Shown here in pieces: positions 1 through 4,169 of a stretch of DNA of 12,994 nt (its first letter is position 1; every line of letters begins with the position of its first letter). The DNA comes from DATGLW01 sp035293965 (GTDB lineage: Bacteria; Actinomycetota; Acidimicrobiia; Acidimicrobiales; RAAP-2): assembly GCA_035293965.1 (NCBI GenBank), contig DATGLW010000047.1:1-12994 (forward strand), read 5' to 3'. A model generated the notes under the pieces. It ran no database searches, was not told the origin of the DNA, and saw nothing but the letters and a program-made list of their open reading frames with translations. A program made the position numbers and the translations under genes.

Positions 1-606
1 CTTGGGTCCGCAAAGGGCCTCGAACGACGGCATCGCTGGTTTGATCGTCGTGGTCACACGGAGGACGTCGTCCTTCGTGACCCGGAGCGTCACAGGTCCG
101 TCCGGTAGGACCGACCGCACGGTGGAACCGGTGATCCGCCCATTGGCAGTAGTGCCGGCGACCGAGATGAGCTGGAGGTGTGCATGCCCACCGTCGATGA
201 TCTCAACGATGGTGGTTCGTCTGCCCGCCAATTCCACCGTCTTGGGGACCAGGGAGTCACACGCACCGGGGGCGGCGCCTGGTCCGGCGCAAGGGTTGTG
301 CGTGGGCCACTCGAACGAACCCTGCCCGTCCTCCCTGATCGTCAGGGAGTAGGTATGCACGTGCCAGGTCCCGGCGAAGGCACCGGCTGCGACGGACTTG
401 GCACCCTGCTCCTGTCCAGCGCCTCTCGAACCACCGGTATGGTCAGCGACGAAGTACCAGCACGCGCCGAGGACGAGGATCGCCGCCGCAACGCTCACAC
501 GGATCATGCGACGGCGCCGGTGCTGTCGAGCCCTGGCCTCTCGGATCAGCGCCTCCGCCTCGGTGATGGCCTCAGCCGCCGGATCCTCCACCAATCTCTC
601 GGTCAT
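1..606 (-). CDS. Membrane-anchored protein of unknown function, partial (C-terminus beyond left edge)
   Basis: This reads as one open frame of 202 codons from an ATG at 606 to the window edge, with no stop seen. It is not a family I recognise. Residues 1-34 are charged and probably helical, rich in Glu, Ala and Arg and ending in a run of Arg (RRRRM). A single hydrophobic segment follows at about 35-54. The rest looks like an exported mainly-beta domain: FAGTWHVHTYSLTIREDG near residue 77, cysteines at 106, 116 and 199, and alternating hydrophobic strands. The positive-inside rule suggests a single-pass protein with the N-terminus in the cytoplasm and the C-terminal domain outside. It is divergent from the GntR regulator, with only 9 bp between the start codons. 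No Shine-Dalgarno is visible, and a promoter candidate would place the transcript start at or next to the ATG. Coding is supported by strong G/C third positions; function is unknown. Confidence 0.8.
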   Translation of the reverse strand, partial: MTERLVEDPAAEAITEAEALIREARARQHRRRRMIRVSVAAAILVLGACWYFVADHTGGSRGAGQEQGAKSVAAGAFAGTWHVHTYSLTIREDGQGSFEWPTHNPCAGPGAAPGACDSLVPKTVELAGRRTTIVEIIDGGHAHLQLISVAGTTANGRITGSTVRSVLPDGPVTLRVTKDDVLRVTTTIKPAMPSFEALCGPK

Positions 607-612
607 AGTGCT

Positions 613-629
613 ACAATGCGTGGCATTAT
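613..629. promoter_or_regulatory. Inverted repeat over the divergent start region, candidate GntR operator
   Basis: The sequence ACAATGC-GTG-GCATTAT has 7-base arms matching at 6 of 7 positions around a 3-base centre. It covers the ATG of the regulator (616-618) and overlaps the candidate -10 of the divergent gene. Occupation by a dimeric repressor could block both genes, which suits autoregulation by the GntR/YtrA protein encoded here. The repeat is seen directly; its use as an operator is inferred. Confidence 0.4.
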
Positions 630-641
630 CGAACATGTCAA
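613..641 (-). promoter_or_regulatory. Candidate leaderless promoter for the membrane protein gene
   Basis: On the minus strand a perfect TTGACA lies at 641-636. After a 17-base spacer comes CATTGT at 618-613, a weak match to the -10 consensus. A start site about 7 bases further on falls at or beside the ATG at 606, so the mRNA would be leaderless. Leaderless transcripts are common in high-GC Actinobacteria. The -35 match and spacing are seen directly; promoter activity is inferred. Confidence 0.4.
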
Positions 642-975
642 GGTAGACCGCAGCGAGCCGATCCCCCTCCACGACCAGGTGGCAGCCGAGCTACGACGGG
701 CGATCGCCGAGGGAGAAGCCGTCCCCGGCGAACGCCTGCCTCCGGCCAAGGATCTGGCCGCCGTCTTGGGGGTTAACGCCAACACCGTGCTGCGGGCCCT
801 GCGGCTCCTTCGAGACGAAGGACTGCTCGAGTTCCGCCGAGGGAGAGGTGTGAGCGTGGCCGGAACGCCTGAACGCTCCGCAGTCCTCGTGAAGGCCAGA
901 GAGCTGATTGAGTTCGCCAGGCAGCAGGGCTATCGCAGCGACGAGGTGATCTCGATCATCGAGCAGCTCACCTGA
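616..975 (+). CDS. GntR-family (YtrA-like, short) transcriptional regulator
   Basis: The product is 119 aa, the size of YtrA-subfamily GntR regulators, which have a winged helix and only a short dimerisation tail. The GntR winged helix spans about residues 9-83. It includes PLHDQVAAELRRAIAEGE, then PGERLPPAKDLAAVLGVN with the recognition helix NANTVLRALRLLRDEGLL, and the wing FRRGRGVSVAG. Residues 88-119 form a helical tail. There is no effector-binding FadR, HutC or MocR domain. YtrA-type genes often sit next to the membrane or ABC transporter genes they repress, which fits the divergent membrane protein gene. I chose the ATG at 616; the open frame continues upstream but there it overlaps the real gene on the other strand. 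There is no Shine-Dalgarno before 616. The family call is firm; the target is inferred. Confidence 0.87.
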   Translation: MRGIIEHVKVDRSEPIPLHDQVAAELRRAIAEGEAVPGERLPPAKDLAAVLGVNANTVLRALRLLRDEGLLEFRRGRGVSVAGTPERSAVLVKARELIEFARQQGYRSDEVISIIEQLT

Positions 976-1101
976 ATTTCGACGCGCCGAGTCGTAGTGG
1001 CGGCCGACTACGACATCGGAAGCAGCCTCGAAATGCGGTCATGTCCCTCGGACCAACAGGTCGAACTGGCGGGGACCCCGGCCAATCCCCCACGTCGGGA
1101 A

Positions 1102-1119
1102 ATCGCACATATGTGCGAT
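1102..1119. promoter_or_regulatory. Perfect 18-bp palindrome upstream of the nucleotidyltransferase/HEPN operon
   Basis: ATCGCACATATGTGCGAT is identical to its reverse complement and ends 25 bases before the ATG at 1145. It is followed by an AT-rich stretch in otherwise very GC-rich DNA, with TATTTT at 1119-1124 as a possible -10. A site of this kind is the expected operator for a dimeric winged-helix protein, and the next gene begins with such a domain. Autorepression is therefore a reasonable inference. Confidence 0.6.
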
Positions 1120-1144
1120 ATTTTTGGGTATTTCGTTGGTTGCC

Positions 1145-1762
1145 ATGGACTACGTCGAACCGATCCAGGCCCTCGTGCCGGGCGTCCAGGGACGGGTGCT
1201 GGCCGTCCTGGCCGCCACCGACGCCGAGCTGACGATGCGCACGGTGGCGTCGCTGGCCGGGGTCAGTGTCAACCGGGCGGTCGCCGTCCTCAACCACCTC
1301 GTCGACCTCGGTGTCGTCGTGCGGCGAGAAGCCGGCCGAGCGGCCCTGGTCCGGCTGCAGGCCGACAACGAGGCCGCCCGGGCGATCATCGCCCTGAGCC
1401 GGGTCCACGATCGGGTCGTCGAGCGCCTTCGGCACGAAGCCGGGACGATCCGTCCCGCTCCCGCCGCACTGGTCCTGTTCGGTTCCTTCGCCACCGGCTC
1501 GGCCCGTGCCGGGAGCGACGTCGACGTCCTGGCCGTCCGACCGGACGAGGTGACCAGCGACGACCCCTCCTGGGCGGCGGGCCTCGGTTCGTGGTCGGAC
1601 GCGGCCACCAGGATCACCGGCAACCCGGTCAGCCTGGTCGTGGTGGGCGAGGCCGAGGTCCCCGCCCTTCGCCGGCGCCGCGGGTCGCTGTGGCGGGCGA
1701 TCGCCGAAGGAGGCGTCCTGCTCGCCGGCTCCGACCTCGGCCGACTCGGTCCGGCCGCATGA
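1145..1762 (+). CDS. Winged-helix/MNT-type nucleotidyltransferase, probable antitoxin of a HEPN/MNT module
   Basis: The product is 205 aa from the ATG at 1145; a TTG at 1124 is a weaker in-frame alternative. Residues 28-71 form a winged helix-turn-helix (TMRTVASLAGVSVNRAVAVL and a basic wing). Residues 100-175 form a minimal nucleotidyltransferase fold with the signature GSFATGSARAGSDVDVL (113-129), the G-S...D-x-D catalytic motif of the pol-beta/MNT superfamily (Asp125, Asp127). The third carboxylate usual on the following strand is not obvious (PVSLVVVG at 161-168), so activity is not guaranteed. MNT antitoxins can AMPylate their HEPN partner. The stop codon overlaps the ATG of the next gene (ATGA), so the two are translationally coupled. 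The upstream palindrome suggests autoregulation through the winged helix. The fold call is strong; the antitoxin role rests on context. Confidence 0.82.
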   Translation: MDYVEPIQALVPGVQGRVLAVLAATDAELTMRTVASLAGVSVNRAVAVLNHLVDLGVVVRREAGRAALVRLQADNEAARAIIALSRVHDRVVERLRHEAGTIRPAPAALVLFGSFATGSARAGSDVDVLAVRPDEVTSDDPSWAAGLGSWSDAATRITGNPVSLVVVGEAEVPALRRRRGSLWRAIAEGGVLLAGSDLGRLGPAA

Positions 1763-2190
1763 ACCCGTCCCGTTCCCGGGGCCAGACCCGCCCTGCCTCC
1801 CTGTCCGACGTCCGGGCCTACCTCTCCAAGGCCGAGGGGTTCCTCCAGGCCGCGGCGGACTCCCTCGGCCACGGCAACCGCGTCGCCGTCGCCGGGAACG
1901 CCGTGCACGCGGGCATCGCCGCCGCCGACGTCATCAGCGCCGCCCGCTCGGGCGCCGTGTGGAAGGGGGAGCACACCCAAGCGGCCGGGCACCTCGAACG
2001 AGCCGGAGGGGCCGGCGGCGGGCGGGCGGCCGTCCACTTCCGCCGCCTCCTGCCCCTCGAGAACCGCGCCGAGTGCGACCCGGCACCGGTGACCCCCGCC
2101 GAGGCCCGAGAGGCCCACCGAGCCGCCCAGCGCATCGTGGCCATCGCCGAGCTCGTCGTCGCCTCGGTGGCGCCCCCGGCGGGTGAGTGA
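1759..2190 (+). CDS. HEPN-domain protein, probable toxin partner of the upstream nucleotidyltransferase
   Basis: The product is 143 aa and starts at the ATG that overlaps the nucleotidyltransferase stop. The open frame extends far upstream but that part is a shadow of the neighbour. It is largely alpha-helical: DVRAYLSKAEGFLQAAADSL (18-36), RVAVAGNAVHAGIAAADVIS (41-60) and a C-terminal helix with RAAQRIVAIAELVVASV (121-137). This is the pattern of HEPN proteins, which pair with MNT nucleotidyltransferases. A standard R-x4-6-H ribonuclease motif is not clear; the nearest is RAAVH (89-93), with only three residues between Arg and His. RAEC (103-106) is a segment I would compare with relatives. 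A degenerate, internally deleted copy lies at 3871-4066. The HEPN assignment is from helix pattern, size and pairing; the catalytic state is uncertain. Confidence 0.72.
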   Translation: MNPSRSRGQTRPASLSDVRAYLSKAEGFLQAAADSLGHGNRVAVAGNAVHAGIAAADVISAARSGAVWKGEHTQAAGHLERAGGAGGGRAAVHFRRLLPLENRAECDPAPVTPAEAREAHRAAQRIVAIAELVVASVAPPAGE

Positions 2191-2453
2191 GCCGTTCGCT
2201 CCCGGCTGCCAACCAGGCCCGCTCCGTTCCCGGCCAGCCGGTTCCACGCAGAGCCCGGTACGTCACCGAGCCCTCCCAGGAAGGTCCCGAGAAGACGCGC
2301 CCGGTGTGCTCCCAGGCCGGCCGCCGGCCGGCCGCCGGCATGGTGCCGTCGGACAGCTCCCGGCGCCCCAAGGGCACGCTGCGGGACGCCGCTGCGCTCC
2401 GTGTCCTCGCTCGGCCTCCGGCCGTCCCTTGGGGCGCCTGGCCACCCCGATTT

Positions 2454-2473
2454 CGTGCCACATCCGTGCCACA
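2454..2473 (+). repeat. Short direct repeat, two copies of CGTGCCACA
   Basis: CGTGCCACA occurs at 2454-2462 and again at 2465-2473, an 11-base period, about 110 bases upstream of the tRNA-Gly fragment. Short direct repeats near an attachment site can be integrase or excisionase arm sites, but two copies are too few to claim that. Confidence 0.3.
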
Positions 2474-2580
2474 CCGGCTGGACAAAGGAGGCCGATGCGG
2501 GTCATCGGTGGTCACGCCAAACGGGCCACTACCAGGGATTTTGTCGTTTTCCCCAGGTGCCCGGAACCCCTCCGAAGGGT

Positions 2581-2621
2581 TTCCCAAGCTGAGAACGCGG
2601 GTTCGGTTCCCGTCGCCCGCT
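2581..2621 (+). pseudogene. 3' half of a tRNA-Gly(CCC) gene, likely attachment-site remnant
   Basis: The sequence from the anticodon loop onwards is tRNA-like. It has the loop TTCCCAA (2581-2587, anticodon CCC), the 3' anticodon strand GCTGA, a variable loop, a complete T arm GCGGG-TTCGGTT-CCCGT (2597-2613), the acceptor strand CGCCCGC (2614-2620) and T as discriminator. No CCA is encoded. The matching 5' half, expected to begin GCGGGCG, is absent at a suitable distance, so this cannot be a working tRNA. A break at the anticodon loop is typical where tyrosine recombinases integrate into tRNA genes. I infer an att scar; no integrase gene is present in the window. Confidence 0.65.
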
Positions 2622-2639
2622 CGACACCGTCGCCCGCTC
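2610..2639 (+). repeat. 13-bp direct duplication of the tRNA 3' end
   Basis: CCGTCGCCCGCTC is present at 2610-2622, where it is the end of the T arm plus the acceptor strand of the tRNA-Gly fragment. It occurs again at 2627-2639 with four bases between. The second copy has no tRNA context. It may be a second attachment core or a replication slip. Confidence 0.55.
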
Positions 2640-2647
2640 TGGGAGAG

Positions 2648-2663
2648 GCCCCTGATCAGGGGC
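2648..2663. other. Perfect 16-bp palindrome, possible hairpin downstream of hepT
   Basis: GCCCCTGATCAGGGGC is perfectly self-complementary and could fold as a stem. It lies 84 bases beyond the hepT stop on the minus strand. There is no T run on either side, so it is not a standard intrinsic terminator. It could be a weak terminator or an RNA-stabilising hairpin. Confidence 0.3.
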
Positions 2664-2746
2664 TCCGCACCAGGTAGACCGCCGGCTGCGGCCGGATCCG
2701 GGGCGGCCGGAGGGGGCCAGCCCGGTCGCCGGTTCACCTGGCTCGA

Positions 2747-3079
2747 TCAGCCCGTGGTCCGGCGCCGGAGCCGCCGAACGCCCTCCTCGAGGACCGGCAG
2801 GTCGTGGTCGACCGTGGCCTGGACGATGGCATGGGACGTGTCGAAGTAGTGATGTGTGAGGCGATCCCTCATGCCGGCCACGTCCTGCCAGGGGATGTCG
2901 GGCTCGTCCGCCAGCACGTTCGGGTCGATCCCCTTGACCGCTTCGCCGATCTCGATCAGTCGGAGACGGACGGCGTCGAAGACCAGCCCGTCCCCGAGGC
3001 CTCCCCGTTGCAGGTGCCTCCTGATGGCTTCCAGGGCGTCGGCGATGTCACCCAGCCTTTCCTCGTCCCGTCGGCTCAC
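2747..3079 (-). CDS. hepT: HepT-like HEPN ribonuclease toxin (DUF86 type)
   Basis: The product is 110 aa, the normal size for HepT/DUF86 proteins. The diagnostic motif R-x4-H-x-Y is intact: Arg71-DRLT-His76-His77-Tyr78 within GMRDRLTHHYF. In HepT proteins Arg and His form the RNase site, and the Tyr is the residue AMPylated by the MntA antitoxin in characterised systems. Other family features are RRDEERLGDIADALEAI at the N-terminus and RLRLIEIGEAVKGI (38-51) in the second helix. The start is a GTG whose last three bases form the stop of the upstream MNT gene (GTGA), so the two are co-translated. The module is complete and shows no sign of decay. Confidence 0.92.
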   Translation of the reverse strand: MSRRDEERLGDIADALEAIRRHLQRGGLGDGLVFDAVRLRLIEIGEAVKGIDPNVLADEPDIPWQDVAGMRDRLTHHYFDTSHAIVQATVDHDLPVLEEGVRRLRRRTTG

Positions 3080-3621
3080 AGGGGGATCGCCTCCCGCTCG
3101 GCCTCGGCCCTCACGCCGGCCCGGAGGCTGTCGGCCGGAACGACGTCGACCGGGAAGCCCAGCACCTCGCGAAGCTCTCGCTCGAGTGTTCCGAGAGTGA
3201 CCAGTCCGGTCCCCGGGGCCAGGTCGACGAGGAGGTCGACGTCGCTGTCGGGGCGGTCCTCTCCCCGGGCGACGCTCCCGAACACCCGGAGGTTGGTCAC
3301 CCCGTGGCGGGCGGCAGTGGCCAGCAGGGCTCGGCGATGCCGTCGGACCCGGCGGCCGAGCGGGGTGTCGGGCAGTCCCGGCCTGGCGTCCGGGTCGGGC
3401 TCGAGCGAGACGACCAACCGATGGCCGGTGGCGGCCACCAGACGCCGGAGGGTGGTGAGGGACGGCTCCCGCCGGCCCGATTCGTAGGTGCTGACGACGC
3501 TCTGGGCGACGTGGGCCCGGCGGGCCACGTCGGTCTGGGACAGGCGGGCCCGGGTGCGGGCCTCTCGGAGCAGCGAGCCGGACGTCGGGGCCAGTTCCAC
3601 GACCAGTAGCCTATCGGACAT
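3076..3621 (-). CDS. mntA: XRE helix-turn-helix fused to an MNT nucleotidyltransferase, MntA-like antitoxin
   Basis: The product is 181 aa in two parts. Residues 14-70 form an XRE/Cro HTH (GSLLREARTRARLSQTDVAR, then VAQSVVSTYESGRREPS). Residues 95-165 form the nucleotidyltransferase domain with FGSVARGEDRPDSDVDLLVDL (GS at 115-116, Asp127, Asp129) and a likely third Asp at 159 in FPVDVV. All catalytic positions are present. In characterised MntA-HepT systems the enzyme AMPylates the HepT tyrosine and neutralises it. Here the antitoxin gene is upstream of hepT and carries its own DNA-binding domain, which suggests direct operon autoregulation. I kept the ATG at 3621; a GTG at 3600 is an alternative. 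It faces the other HEPN/MNT pair on the opposite strand. Confidence 0.9.
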   Translation of the reverse strand: MSDRLLVVELAPTSGSLLREARTRARLSQTDVARRAHVAQSVVSTYESGRREPSLTTLRRLVAATGHRLVVSLEPDPDARPGLPDTPLGRRVRRHRRALLATAARHGVTNLRVFGSVARGEDRPDSDVDLLVDLAPGTGLVTLGTLERELREVLGFPVDVVPADSLRAGVRAEAEREAIPL

Positions 3622-3625
3622 TGTC
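3617..3625. promoter_or_regulatory. Short inverted repeat at the XRE-MNT start, possible autoregulatory operator
   Basis: GACA-T-TGTC overlaps the ATG of the XRE-MNT gene (3621-3619). On the coding strand it is flanked by CAATAG and CGATAG. XRE-type antitoxins often bind small palindromes at their own start. The arms are only four bases, so the evidence is weak. Confidence 0.25.
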
Positions 3626-3803
3626 TATTGCCTGAGTGGCGAACACCATTGGATTGGCCCGCCTCGCGTCCCAACAATCGGGTCCCGGAGAGTCCCGCTC
3701 GGTTCCGGCCAGTTGCACGAGCCCGGGCCTGGACTGCTACTGACCTGGGAAGACGGGCACGTGCCGGCACTGGCCGGCACCCCACGGAACGACCCTGATC
3801 GAT

Positions 3804-3848
3804 CTCGTAATGCGCAGGTCAGGGGTTCGAGTCCCCTCCCAGGCTCCA
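3804..3848 (+). pseudogene. 3' half of a tRNA-Thr(CGT) gene with CCA, likely attachment-site remnant
   Basis: The anticodon loop CTCGTAA (3804-3810, anticodon CGT) is followed by TGCGC, variable loop AGGTC, T arm AGGGG-TTCGAGT-CCCCT (3821-3837), acceptor strand CCCAGGC (3838-3844), T as discriminator and encoded CCA (3846-3848). The bases just before the loop (GATCGAT) do not pair with TGCGC, and no D arm or suitably spaced 5' acceptor strand is present. The fragment is therefore broken at the anticodon loop, as with the tRNA-Gly fragment about 1.2 kb upstream. I infer a second integration scar. Confidence 0.7.
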
Positions 3849-3870
3849 GACCAGTCCAGACGTCGAGTCG

Positions 3871-4066
3871 CCAGGCCGCAGCGGACTCTTTCGGCCACGG
3901 CAACCGCATCGCCGTCGCCGGGAACGCCATGCACACGGGCATCGCCGCGGCCGACGCCATCAGCGCCGCCCGCTCGGGTCGGGCGCCGTGTGGAAGCGGC
4001 CCAGCGCATCGTGGCCATCGTCGAGCGCGTCGTCGCCTCGGTGGCGCCCCCGGCGGGTGAGCGAGC
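3871..4066 (+). pseudogene. Truncated, internally deleted copy of the HEPN gene at 1759-2190
   Basis: The first part (from 3871) matches the intact gene from about 1845, with roughly nine in ten bases identical, and encodes AAADSFGHGNRIAVAGNAMH and so on up to SAARSG. Several differences are G-to-A or C-to-T changes. Then comes a 5-base TCGGG duplication and a deletion of about 155 bases relative to the intact gene. After that the C-terminal helix resumes in another frame (AAQRIVAIVERVVASVAPP). The original stop is also changed (TGA to CGA). The first 28 codons are missing; the copy begins 22 bases after the tRNA-Thr fragment. It is non-functional and shows that this HEPN family has been present in more than one copy here. 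Confidence 0.8.
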
Positions 4067-4169
4067 GCCGTCGCAGCGCGATGCCCCCGGAGCCACGCTC
4101 GCGGGTGAGCGCTGCGGGGAAGGTGTCCGGCGAGCCGACATCGCCGGCGGCGGGTGCTACACACGTGAC

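Larger units (their letters stand above)
2191..2746. other. 556-bp gene-free stretch between two toxin-antitoxin modules
   Basis: No convincing gene lies here; frames on both strands give Arg/Pro/Gly-rich shadow translations. It holds a GGCC/GCCGGC low-complexity run at about 2315-2339, a short direct repeat (2454-2473), the 3' half of a tRNA-Gly gene (2581-2621), a partial duplication of the tRNA end (to 2639) and a palindrome (2648-2663). These make it look like recombination debris rather than a regulatory region. Confidence 0.6.
3622..4169. other. 548-bp stretch without an intact gene, containing tRNA and HEPN fragments
   Basis: This stretch holds the upstream region of the XRE-MNT gene, a 3' half of tRNA-Thr (3804-3848) and, 22 bases later, a degenerate HEPN copy (3871-4066). 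The last 100 bases before the MFS gene show nothing recognisable. Open frames crossing it are unrelated shadows of tRNA and pseudogene sequence. Confidence 0.6.

Noticed and set aside
2315..2339. GGCC/GCCGGC repetitive run as a possible CRISPR or protein-binding array
   Set aside because: It is simple low-complexity sequence without spacers or a consistent unit; no CRISPR array is present in the window.
2191..2580. Possible integrase gene remnant upstream of the tRNA-Gly fragment
   Set aside because: None of the frames shows tyrosine recombinase motifs such as the R...HxxR...Y set, so a remnant cannot be supported.
1934..2737. Minus-strand frame containing GDGNRTRVLSLG, a string often annotated as a protein
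   Set aside because: That string is the antisense translation of the tRNA-Gly 3' half; the rest is antisense to the HEPN gene and island debris.
3727..3848. Complete tRNA-Thr with GCCTGGA at 3727 as the 5' acceptor strand
   Set aside because: The span would be about 120 bases, there is no D arm, and the anticodon stem does not pair, so only the 3' half is real.
3737..4141. Minus-strand frame containing EGTRTPDLRITR
   Set aside because: It is the antisense translation of the tRNA-Thr fragment together with the HEPN pseudogene.
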